In this document: positions 13,102 to 25,919 of the stretch, piece by piece
How the letters are laid out: each line of letters opens with the position of its first letter
Position numbering within the stretch: the first letter of the stretch is position 1
DNA from: Epiperipatus broadwayi
Taxonomy: Eukaryota > Onychophora > Udeonychophora > Euonychophora > Peripatidae
Reading direction: 5' to 3'
Assembly: GCA_028023455.1 (NCBI GenBank)
Contig: JAQFVV010000063.1
Span: 5,134,794 to 5,198,793 of the forward strand
DNA length: 64,000 bases
Notes under the pieces: generated by a model
Database searches by the model: none
Told to the model about the DNA's origin: nothing
The model's input: the letters and a program-made list of their open reading frames with translations, nothing else
Made by a program: the position numbers and the translations under genes

Positions 13102-16100
13102 ATATATATTAATATTATAAAAATCACATTACATATTAGCCAATAGAGAAAATGTAAAAAGGCAAATTATCCAGTTGACCAATTGAAAGAAAAACATGTA
13201 TAATGGAATAGAATAACAAAATCACAAAAAATAAAACATAAAAAAAATTAGTGTTTGTTCAGAATAATGATTTTGATACACTATCAAAGTAATAAAAAGG
13301 CATTTATAAGCCACATAACTTGTCATTTTCAGATTAAATAAATAATAATAAATGATTAATATAAACGTGTTTACCTCTGAAGTTATGATAACAATTTTGA
13401 CTAATGATTCCAATATTTAAAAAGAAAAGAAACACAGTTGATACTATGAAATATTTTTCATTAATATAAAGAGTTTTATTTTTATTTATTTTAATAATTA
13501 ATTTATGTAAAGATTAAAGGTAGTTTTGTATGTTCAAATATTAAAAATTTGAAATTAAAAAAAAAAAAAAATAGAGAAGAAACAATAATTTCATTTTTTT
13601 TTTCATGCCCAATTTTGTTAATTAAATGAGTAATTAAGAGATATTGATGGGAAAAAAAAATAGATGCGTTTTTATAAAAAAATCGATATATCTCTATTGA
13701 AAAACTTATCATTACTTTCACGCCAAATCAGGCTATTGCATGGATACATTGTGGCTACATAAAGGACAAAAAAATAACACTTGTTGGTTAGAGTTGAGAT
13801 CCACTCTCTGTAAGTTCATTTGTCACTGAAATTAATTGCCAAAGTTTATTTAGAGAGAAAATCTGGTGTTTTAAGTTATCAAATAGAAGTTAATATTAAG
13901 CTTACTGGTGAAACGTAAGTTGGCATTGAAAATTGTAAGTTTATCAATGTTGTTTTCAATTGGATCTGTGACAAATTCATTCATTGTATGTTTATGTATA
14001 TATTTATATTATAAAGATATGTAATAATTGCAAATTTTAGTTAAGTTTGTTGTCCATTATATAAAAATGTAATCACTCTCTATTAGATGTAATGCCTAAA
14101 ATTATATAGCCAGCCACTGTCTCTCCTGTACCCTAAAATATGCATCTCAGCCAGTAGCCAATCCATCAACCAAAATGTTGCCAATAAATAGAAATGCAAC
14201 AAAATTATTGATATAAAATTGAGGTTGTGAAAAAAAATAATACTACAAAAGATAAAACTCAGGAAAAATAGTTACACAGAAGAATATCTGAGGATAAAAT
14301 AATTGAAGAAAAACTACAAACTTGAAGATGTTGCGAAGATGATTATTTTAAACACTATCATACATAATAAACACTTGATATAAAAGTATACTTCAACAAA
14401 TCTGTAATAATAATAGTTAATTAAAATATTTTTACTATGCTAGCATTCAAGAGGTAGTAGAACCCATAATTTGTAAACATTTCTTCATTATTTTTTCTTT
14501 CTTTTTCAAGAATTTAGATTATTGTATTTCCTTATTATTTTCTTTTTTTGTAGCATTTTTCATGTGATATTAAATAATGTAAATTTTTACTTTAAGATGA
14601 TATTATCTTATTGTACATATTATTAAAATGCTTTTTGTGCAAATGTGTATATCATATTTTTAAGGAGATTAAGAGAGTATAAGCTAATAAACCCAGTAAT
14701 AAACATAAAGTGATTTGTATATTAGTTGATGTGCATGCTAAGTAAGAGGGATATGAAGGCAATATTATTTTTGCATTTTAAATTTATTTGTCACCTCAAA
14801 ATTTGTTATTTTATGAAAATGTTATTTTGAAAATTAATAATCGTACTTATATCCATCTTTCATTGCCTTTCTCAACCTGATTAAATAATTTGCATTATAC
14901 TTATATATATATATTGCTGTTTCATCCGTGTTAAAAAATTTAAATATTGATATAACCACATTTCGACTTGATCACGCAAGTCATTTACTAGCTGATAAAA
15001 GGTAGAAAGACGATTGTAGAGGCGCTATAATCACTGATTTGGAAAAAAAACATTAAAGTTCCACCAATAGCAGAAATGTTAAATTAAGAATGTTTTTTTA
15101 AAAAAAATCTTTCCAAATAGAAGAAAGTTTGCATGTATCATCTCCCTTATTAATACAATCTGGCCTTTTAAGTATCTCAATGGCTTCTCTAATTTTGCAC
15201 TGGTAAAGATTATTACATCTGGACTCCTGTTTTGTCCATTTTGGACTTGAAGTAAGGCTTTTTTAATAAATTTATAATTATAACTGTTTGCTAATAAAAC
15301 CTATTAATATGATTTATTTCTTTTTTCAGATGTGACTTATCTACTAATTGCTCTATTTAAAAGAGTGATACCTACTACTCTTTCCATATTCTAAAAAGTA
15401 GTAAATATAATTCGATTGTTTATATATTATTATCACCAGTTAAAACGTATATTCGTAATTTTAATTTTAAAAAAATGCTTTAAGCTGAATTTACCAAAAC
15501 AATTTTTTATCACTATAAAGAGCGATAAGTGTAATACGTTTTCACTATAAACTCATCAACACTCCTTTAACACTTTAAACAAATAATATATTAGGTAAAC
15601 GTATATTCTTAACTTTAATTCTAAAAAAAAAAATTAAATAAGTTGGAAGTCGAATTTAATTGCAGTAAGGTAAATAAAACATTTAATTTATCAAAGCTAT
15701 TTTTCTTTTTAAACTTCAGTATTCTAATTTCAGTAAAAAGTCAACAATTCATAAAGACATTTTATTACGTTTGCTGAGTATTGTAAATATTTCGCTTTTT
15801 AGTTGAATGAATAATTGAAGTTTTTCATTTTTCAATTTACATCACTTTTACAATTCCGACGATACATTATATATTTTTGTGATTTATAAATGATTAGTTC
15901 AGAAAGCACCATTACCTTGTTGAAAATAAAACTGCATTTTTTTTTCAACATTAATAATAAATAAAAAAAATAATCGCAATCATTAACTACACTAAAAAGA
16001 ATATTCGCATGGATTATTTTTTTTATATACTTTTGATTCTATTCAAACATAATTTGCTATTTTCTTATCATCTTAGAGTCAGCAGTTTATTTCTTAAAGC

Positions 16101-16452
16101 AAAATTTTCATCAGCATTTATGAGGCAAATAGTTTATAGGTTCGAAGTTTGTAAATATGTTTTTATTTGTATTATAGCACTGAAGATATTTATTTGAGTT
16201 TTAGCTGCCATTATTTGAGTTGTAAGATTGGCTTTGTATTTGTTTTCACATATGCTAGTTATAGGAAAAAAAATTATTTCATTCCAAATATGTCACCTAC
16301 TGTAAGTTTTAGTAACCAATAAATACCAGATGGTTAAGCTTAATAAATCCCTACCCAGGGTTGTCTAACGCGCAGATCCGTTTCAAGATTATTTTTCTGG
16401 CCACAGAATAGAGGGGCCTATAGATGTTAAATGTAATTAAACCATATATATA
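13102..16452. other. AT-rich DNA, nothing recognised
   Basis: No recognisable coding or repeat content. Open frames are short and low-complexity (for example near 13503-13721 on the minus strand and 16009-16197 on the plus strand). Confidence 0.6.
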
Positions 16453-17330
16453 TAATTATAATTGAAATAATATTTTTAACGGTTTACAAACAATTACAAA
16501 CAATCTTTAAATCCGCAGAAGTACTTTCGGTTACTTTCTAACCTGCCTCAACTGCCATTAAATTCAAAAACTAAAAGTGGAAGCAAACGTCATCAATTCA
16601 AATGCCATGAATCTCATATTTTAATGTTAGAAGCTTGTCGATTTATTAAATGCATTTTATTTCTGTTTATAAAAATTGCCTCTTTAATTTTTCTTTTACT
16701 ATGGTTTCTCTCTTCATGAAGAATTTTCACATTTTCAAAATTAAATTTAAATTTATATTTACATGCTTTTTCGTGATCAAAGAAAACTGAAGAAGATATT
16801 AAATCACCATTATTTTTATTTTTTACATGCTTATATAACAATTCATGTTCCTTCAATCTTTTCTCAATGCTGCACCTAGATTCACCTATATAGGATAACA
16901 TACAGTCACAAAAAATTTGATATATGACATTACTTTTTTGCTTGACAGGTATGACATCCTTAGAATTATTAACTAATTTATTAATATTGTTTGGAATGTA
17001 GAATGAAACATTAAATACATTCTTATATAAATTCTTAAAAAATTTTACTTGTAGATTTGAAATAAATGAAATAGATATCCATTTTTTATTATTAATCTTC
17101 ATTTCTTTTAAATTATAATAATTTTTTTTTAAATTGACATAAAGTATTGTTTATTTGTTCCATTTTATAACCAACATCAATCAATTCCTTGGCAAATATC
17201 TCAATATTTTTCAATTTATCACTTTGGTAATGACATAATTTTTCATTCCGAAACAAAAAAGATTTAAAGCTTGCCATCTTATGCATCATTAGTACTTTTG
17301 ATTTACAATTTATATTAACTATTTAGATTT
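16453..17330 (-). mobile_element. Penelope-like element, endonuclease end (IGESRCS family), minus copy
   Basis: This is the 3' part of a PLE read right to left. A clean frame at 16614-17102 begins MKINNKKWISISFISNLQ, passes through an IYQIFCDC zinc-linker-like segment, then the GIY-YIG endonuclease: SYIGESRCSIEKRLKEH, a conserved H-E-K block, and a C-terminal NHSKRKIKEAIFINR helix. Those are the catalytic YIG, the R of the RL helix and the E of KEA in this endonuclease family, which nicks target DNA for PLE integration. Upstream sequence to about 17330 (MASFKSFLFRNEK and following) extends the PLE in a broken frame. Positions 16453-17178 are a near-perfect inverted copy of 17396-18119. The RT domain is absent. 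Confidence 0.85.
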
Positions 17331-17395
17331 AATGATCACAAGAGATAACAGTATATTAAATTATAAATTAATAACTAAGCCACTGCAAAAAAGAG

Positions 17396-18119
17396 GATGT
17401 TGGTTATAAAATGGAACAAATAAACAATACTTTATGTCGATTTAAAAAAAATTATTATAATTTAAAAGAAATGAAGATTAATAATAAAAAATGGATATCT
17501 ATTCCATTTATTTCAAATCCACAAGTAAAATTTTTTAAGAATTTATATAAGAATGTATTTAATGTTTCATTCTATGTTCCAAACAATATTAATAAATTAG
17601 TTAATAATTCTAAGGATGTTATATTTGTCAAGCAAAAAAGTAATGTCATATAACAAATTTTTTGTGACTGTATGCTATCATATATAGGTGAATCTAGGTG
17701 CAGCATTGAGAAAAGATTGAAGGAACATGAATTGTTATATAAGTGTGTAAAAAATAAAAATAATGGTGATTTAATATCTTCTTCAGTTTTCTTTGATCAT
17801 GAAAAAGCATGTAAATATAAATTTAAATTTAATTTTGAAAATGTGAAAATTCTTCATGAAGAGAGAAACCATAGTAAAAGAAAAATTAAAGAGGCAATTT
17901 TTATAAACAGAAAAAAAACACATTTAATAAATCAACAAGCTTCTAACATTAAAATACAGATTCGAGGAATTTAAATTGATGATGTTTGCTTCCCCTTTTA
18001 GTTTTTGAATTGAATGGCAGTTGAGGCAGGTTAGAAAGTAACCGAAAGTACTCCTGCAGATTTAAAGATTGTTTGTAATTGTTTGTAAACCGTTAAAAAT
18101 ATTATTTCAATTATAATTA
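17396..18119 (+). mobile_element. Penelope-like element, endonuclease end (IGESRCS family), plus copy
   Basis: Mirror of the preceding copy. The reading frame is split by one in-frame TAA at about 17651-17653 (after SNVI, where the other copy continues YQIFCDC), giving open segments 17411-17653 and 17672-17974. The GIY-YIG core SYIGESRCSIEKRLKEH and the KRKIKEAIF helix are intact. The two arms, about 725 bp each, share the same 3' UTR ending in TTTCAATTATAATTA and are separated by ~217 bp, part of which is extra 5' PLE sequence belonging to the minus copy. Head-to-head partial copies are a known habit of PLEs. Confidence 0.85.
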
Positions 18120-18156
18120 CAATATTGTTTTTAATTAACGGATATTTTATTTATTT

Positions 18157-18159
<3 letters not shown>

Positions 18160-18192
<33 letters not shown>
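18160..18192. repeat. (TA)n microsatellite
   Basis: About 16 TA units just beyond the 3' end of the plus-strand PLE copy. Confidence 0.9.
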
Positions 18193-18193
<1 letters not shown>

Positions 18194-18363
18194 AATTGGT
18201 TTTACATTTCTATGATTACACAGATAAGTTGGTTTAAATTAAAAACATTTTTTTTCCAATTTGTGATGATAGCATGATAGTAAAACAGAGAGGTAAATTA
18301 TGACTTATAAATTAAAGTGCATTAGATTTTAAAGATTCATGTGCACATTTTAAGAACCAATGC

Positions 18364-18405
18364 TTTTCACTGATAAAAGCCTAGAGGTTGAAACTGGTCT
18401 GGAGA
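18364..18405 (+). ncRNA. Decayed hammerhead ribozyme, foldback family
   Basis: Plus strand: UUUUCA, CUGAUAA, stem II AGCC/GGUU with loop UAGA, GAAA, CUGGU, C, UGGAGA. Stem I still forms six pairs (UUUUCA with UGGAGA, including U-G wobbles). The essential core G8 is A (CUGAUAA for CUGAUGA), so activity is not expected. Downstream sequence GATATTG and GGCATTCATTGATTGC matches the 7.3-kb foldback, showing common descent. Confidence 0.6.
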
Positions 18406-20063
18406 TATTGAACAAGAAAATAATGGTTAGGGATTTATTAAGTGCTATCACGTGGCATTCATTGATTGCTAAAATTTAGAGTAGATTCGTGTAGCTTTGA
18501 TGAAAAAAATATGTGTATGCTGGTGAAACAGCAATGTGCAAGCTTAAGTCATGTGATAAATTTATGAGATATTTTATAAGTTAAGTAAAAAATTTTAGAC
18601 CAATTATTTATCTATATAAACCGCCATTTTCTAAATAGCAAGAGGGACTCTGTAACAACTGTTATAAACGCTCGTATTAGCATCTGTAGAAACAAATACT
18701 CATTTATCAAGATGTTGATGAATGAGATTAATCAGAATTTCTCTTTTTTGTGCACTTTAATTTTAATAGGAAGCCCAACTTATGTATATGAACCTAAACT
18801 GTATTCACTCTCACACATATATAAATCAAGACATACTCAAAACTTTGAGAAGCAAACGCGTATAAGATGTAAATTATAATAATAAAATATTTTTTAAAGT
18901 AAGTGATAGAATTTCTTAGGTCTACATAGTTTAAAGAAATTCTATTAACTGTTTTTATTAGAGCCCGAATTCTTTTATTTTTTAAAATAAGGGATATTTA
19001 ATTTTGTCAATCTACATATTCATGTTGAAATCTAAATGAGTTAATTAAATAAAGTTTTAAAGTGACTTTATTTGTCAAATGGCTATACATTGTTGTTTTT
19101 TTTCACTTTAGCTTAGCAATTATTTTGAAACCTTTTTTTTTTTCAGATGTTGAACTTTTGTCGTTAAATTTTTATACGCTTATAAAATTACATATTAATT
19201 ATATACTCTGTTAACAATAAATTGTCATACTTTTATCTAAGTCATATCTTTAGTAATAGCATCAGCGAAATAGTCCGCAGCTTTTAAAGTGAATGCTAAT
19301 GGCAAATCTATTTTTCAGTAATATTTTATTTTGAAATTATTAAAGTTGTCTATTTTAATAATGTTCAACAGCGGTTAAAAGGTAACATGCGTAGTTGTAG
19401 TCTTAATAAAAATTATATTTTTTAACAGTATTTTTGATTAAATGTACATGTAATATCGACCTCATTCTTAACGTGTCTAATACAATATTGATGTTTTGTA
19501 TGCACCGTCTGACTTGTGTTACACAGTCAATAAATATATTGTTTTTAATATGAATGCATTAGTATTTTTTATAAAAAAAATTTCAGTCTAAACGAAGTGT
19601 TTACGAGTGGAAATCTATATACTGCGAAAAATTCCGTGTCAATTAGTTTGGATAATAACTTATTATTTCTATGAACTCTGTGCATTAAAACTTTTATAAA
19701 GAAAGTTTTGTTTATTCTTGATATTCATTTTATAATATTCTCCACAAGGAAACAACTTTTTTTTCTGACTTTTGAAAGATTATCTCTATCATCGTACAAA
19801 TTAATCTTTAATTTCTTTAGCTTTTATTGATAAATCTGTAAGTTACAAGAATACAAAATATAAAATTATACTTCACAGAAAATCCAAAATATGCATAATT
19901 TCTTTTTAATCAATCTAATTTTTTTTTTTTTTTTAAAAAAAACCTATAAAATATTTATTATTTCAATTAAACTTTTTTTTTTTTTCTAAATAAATTTCAA
20001 TGAAGCATCTTTATGAATTTTAAACCTTAACAAAATTTTAGCTATAAATATTGTCTAAATTTG
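18406..20063. other. AT-rich DNA, nothing further recognised
   Basis: About 80 bp after the ribozyme relic still resemble the 7.3-kb foldback family; beyond that nothing is recognisable. Confidence 0.55.
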
Positions 20064-20165
20064 TCAAGCGTTGGTGGTCGAGTGGTCAGCACAGCGCCTT
20101 ACAAGCAGTTATCCCGGGTTTGCAGGTTCGCTTTCAGGCCAATGCTTTTACACATGAAAAAAATA
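20064..20165 (+). mobile_element. tRNA-derived SINE
   Basis: The sequence starts with a tRNA-like head. An A-box-like TGGTCGAGTGG lies at 20075-20085 and a B-box-like GGTTCGCTTTC near 20125. A GGCCAATGCTTTTACACATG tail then runs into an A-rich end. Related copies lie on the minus strand at 28715, 37911, 44353 and 63488. The B box lacks the canonical GGTTCGA, so this is a SINE head and not a functional tRNA. The parent tRNA cannot be fixed by eye. Its internal RNA polymerase III promoter would have driven transcription. Confidence 0.8.
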
Positions 20166-20207
20166 TATTGCCTGAATTTCAGATTTTACATTATCTACAA
20201 TAATCAA

Positions 20208-20278
20208 ATTTTGCCTATTACACACATCTATTTTGCATATTACACACATCTATTTTGCAGATTACACACATCTATTTG
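20208..20278 (+). repeat. 24-bp tandem repeat, three copies
   Basis: The unit contains ATTACACACATCTATTTTGC, repeated three times with single-base changes, directly after the SINE. Confidence 0.9.
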
Positions 20279-23200
20279 CTTTAGTAAATATAGTTTTACT
20301 TTTCAAATATTATGTAACAAAAAACACTTATTTATAATTGTTAGTAGAAAAGAATAATAAATAACTATTTGCTTTAGAGAAATTGAATAAATTAATATTT
20401 TTAATCACGAATTTTTTCTTACTTGCTCATAATGAGCAACATAGATATTCCAGTTATTTCTATTTCATCAATAGAAATCTGTTTGTCTTGGGATCCAAAC
20501 TAGGTTGTTCGATATATGACACTCTAGGATATCTTTTATAGATTGTTTGGTTTTTGTAAGAGGCATAATAATACTAACATACAATCAATTTCCAAGTAAA
20601 ATTTTTATTTCAAATTCTGTTTCCAATAACTTATTTATTATAATGTCTCATAGAAAATCACAATTAAAAACTTTCAGTATTTTTAACATAGTACATAGTT
20701 ATTGTTTTTTTTTTTATTGATTGAAGGTTTTGTATTTTAAGATTTTGTATTTTCATAGTAATTCTTATAATCTCATTATAAATGAGTTTTATAAAAAGGT
20801 AAAATAAAAGTTCAAATGTTTCATAATGCAAATATAGTCATGAGAATTGCCCATCATAATACTGTACAATAGAGCCAAACAGAATAATAAATACAAATCA
20901 ATCTTTCTCAATCATGAGCTCATTAGAGGCCACACTTTTACTCCCACCAATGTGAAAACAATCTGTCTGTAAGAGATGACAAAAAAATGTAAAGAAGCTT
21001 GGGCAATGGCAAAGGATTCATATTTTATTAACAGAAAGAATTCATGCATTCCATTGCCAAAAAATGAAACATTTAAGTGCTGCATTATATATTAAGTCCC
21101 ATATATATAGTGGTATATATATAACTTTATATGGGTTATACATATGACATATGCCCTATATATATATATATTGTAACAATTTTAATAAATCAATTGCCAT
21201 TTGTAACAATATTTATCAATTAATATAAATATGTATTTGTAATTATTAAATTAATATAAAAGAGATGTATTTGTAACTATAATTTGTAACTATTTTAATA
21301 TGTCACATTTGTAACCATAATAAATATTTAGATAGGGGAAATTATTAATTATTAGATATATGCCTATCCAATCTGTACCATGTGACTATATTAACTCATC
21401 ATAGCATAGATAAAGAAATTACAGAATCACTGTGCCACTTGAAAATATCAGCATTAAAGATTCTTGATATTTATTTATATATTGGGGTAGTCATCCGAAC
21501 AATAAAACATACTGGCCATTGTCATCTAATAAAAATAATATTAACTATAGCAACTGAATAAAAGTACCCACTGTGAGATTCCTGGAGTGCCTTATGCTTA
21601 TCTCCAATACTAGGTTCTTCTAACAAAGAATCCTTCCTATCCTTCTTTCCAAATATATAAGACCATTCATGGTCATATGCACACACGGGTGCTATTCATG
21701 ACAACTTATAAAAAATATATTTTATAAAACTAATATTATGAAGTTGGAAAGGGATGATATCACTCTTTATTCAGTTTAGCTAAGTACATGTGTTTTCCCA
21801 TGAGCGCCACTAGATTGTTTTCAATCTAGATAAGTATCTATTTATAGTGTACTTGAGTTCAAACTCATTCAGTACATATTTATTACACATGACTTGGATG
21901 ACTATTGAACAAAAATGACATTCTTACATTTATCTATATTGATAAAATTACACGATCCCAATATTACCAAAGTTTATACTGTAGATCAAAGATTCTTATA
22001 GACATTGCTAGCTCATTAACGTATATTGATGAACAGACATGTATAATCCTATTAATGGCTTCCAAACAAGCATGTGAAGACCATTATTGATATTGATGGC
22101 CATTTAACTAAATTATTTATCACAATAAAGGTAATAATGATGATGATGATAATAATAATATCATAATAATGATAATAATAGTGATATCATAATAATGATT
22201 ATAATAGTGATGATGATACCAGCCATGGCTTATTAATAAACTCACAACAATAAATTCATCTTTATAAACTTATAGGCATCTATTAAAATTATCATATTTC
22301 ATACTGGGATTTAATAATACTGATGGTGATGATTGATCATCATGAATCTCTTTGCATAATATTCAATTTTATATAAACCCCTATTTACTAAAATATATTC
22401 ATTAGCTAAACATTAAATTTAATGACTATAATTTATTAATGATGATTGATGGCGATCATAACTTTTATATAGTATTATTTGAAACATTTTTAACTAATAA
22501 CATGATATCCATCTTTGATGAGGATGATCTAAATTCATGGACACAACACAATTTTAGCTTTCTATTGAACTATAATTACCAAAATTTGGTTATTCTCAAG
22601 CATAATCCTTAAATACTTAAATATCAACATTCTAGTTTACCTATTATTTTGCAGATGCTTAATATTTGCAAGTGATTGCTCAATATATACGAATGGTAAT
22701 ACTTAATAACTGCGAGCAATGATGATGAATTAAAATGATAGAACTAAGACAAAAAAAAACAAAAAAAAAACACAATATTCTTAATAATAACTCGGAAACC
22801 AATTAAGATATATAATTATATTTTATTAACACTACTATTCTTTCTTTCCTTCTTTAAAGTCATATCGACAATTAAATAAATGGCTTATTAATATAAAAAT
22901 TCATATAAGTATAAGCAAATAAACTTAATATATAGGTTTGTCACTTCTTGATATCTCAAAATAAGCTGACTTAAATCAATATTAAAAAAAATACATATTC
23001 TATAAATGCTTATTTAAGACTTTTCTTACTCATCATATCATAAAATAAATTTCAGGTGAAACTTGTATGTGTTATTTCATTTCCATTCAATTGTAATGCC
23101 CTACTTTTTAATTTATTATTTTAAACTAATCATATATAACCTATTCTTTGATGTGTTTGGGTAAGCAGTTACATTCACGCATTCGGTAATGTTAACATAT

Positions 23201-24974
23201 ATGTTTAAAATGTATACCCAAAAATTACATATATAAAAATATCTTTTTCTTTTGCAACCTTATAGCGAAAGAAAATAAAATACATATATTAATTTTTAAT
23301 ATGCAACAAGATAAAATAAAAATAAAAAACATTATAAATGCATATATCTATAGGTTGCTCATTATCATTAACAACTGAAGAACAATTAAAAAAAAAACAT
23401 TTCAACATTACAATATATAATAAAAAAAATAATGAAAAATTTAAGTTTAAAGATTTAAACTATGTTTGTGCTATGTTGTGAGATATTGCAAATAACTATA
23501 GATAAACAAGTCTTTAATGTTTCTGTATCAAAAAGAAAATTGCTTTGACCAGTAAATTAAGGTTTACTTTTAATAAGCAAAAGAATAAAATCGGTTAAGG
23601 AAAGTTCATATTTACCCATCTACTTTTTTTACTTCTTATTAATGTCCTGAGTTTGAATTATCAGACTGCTTTTCTTTGCTCAACAACAACAAAAAAAAAA
23701 AAAAGAAAGTTATTGCAGATACTTTTAAGATAATGCTGAATCAATTGACTTTGTTGTTTCTTCAATTCCATTATTATTCACTGTTGATTGGCTTCCTTCT
23801 ACCATTTAAAAAAAGTTATTATAAGTACTTTGAATAAGTAGGTAAGGTGGATTTGTTGTTTCTCTTCTTTAAAAAATAATTGCTGTCGACACTTTAGATG
23901 ATTGAGGTAAATCAAAAAATTTGATTTATGGCTTCAAACTTGGTTCTACATGGATGTTATAAATTTTCTTTTCCTCCTATTTCCTCTTCTCCATTCATTC
24001 GAAGGTAATGAGCTTTTAATAAGAGGAAATAGAAATAAAGCATTCCATATAGTTGTGTGGTTGGCTTCAAAATCTACCATTTTGTTAGTTATTACTGGAT
24101 ACATGACTTCATAGACAGATCAGGATTTTGACTCATTCTGTATTAAAGGAAGAGAAAATGGTTTAGCAATGAGAGGATTGTATTTTGATAAAAATATGTT
24201 AATATCATTTTTATAATTATTACTAACTTATAATAAATTAATCTTGTTCCATTTCTCTCCTCTTTTTAATATTGCTGGTAATTGCTTTATGTAAATGACA
24301 TTTCATTTGCTCTTTTTTCAACTTTCAAAGAGTGAGAGAAAAAAAAATTAAAGCGTTCACTCTTTTTAAAAAAAATCTGAGCTTACATTTTGTTAAGAAT
24401 TATAACAAGGAAGGAGACTGAGTTGAGTCTCAAAATAATAATAATAATTTAACTGATCATCTCTCTCTAAAAAAATTTATGACTGACTGATCATCTCTCT
24501 AAAAAAATTTATGATTAACTGATTAAAAAATTGTTTTAATCATTTATATCGTGAATTTCAACCAAAAAAAAAATCTGGAAATCTTTATTTTAAAAAATAA
24601 AGCTTAAAGTTACAATAATAAGGACTTAAAATTGACCCTATGTTATTACCTCAAAACCTCTTTTGTAAAAATAATTTTAAGATAAGATAACAACAAAGTG
24701 GGATCTATAGCATGAAATAAGTGTAAAAGATCTTTGTGTTTGTAAGATCTATTCATTGTTTCACACTTACATTTTTTTATCTCCTTATCTAACAATCCTT
24801 ATTTCACACCTTTCTGACTTACTCTATTTTAAAAAATGAAAGTTAAATAAATTTAAAATATTATTTAATAAAATATTATATAATAAATATAAAAAACTCT
24901 TATTATAATAATAAATCTATACATATAAATCTCTGTATTATAAAGAATAAAAAATTTTTTTTTTAAATAATTGA
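20279..24974. other. AT-rich DNA with a short trinucleotide tract
   Basis: No gene recognised. A (GAT/AAT)n-rich stretch lies at about 22128-22222. A short direct repeat of ACTGATCATCTCTCT followed by an A-rich stretch and TTTATGA occurs near 24450-24515. A (CAA)/(A)n tract sits near 23683-23703. Confidence 0.6.

Positions 24975-25919
<945 letters not shown>

Noticed and set aside
20064-20165. Functional tRNA gene
   Set aside because: A- and B-box-like motifs are present, but the B box is non-canonical, the acceptor ends do not pair, and diverged copies elsewhere in the window show it is a SINE head.
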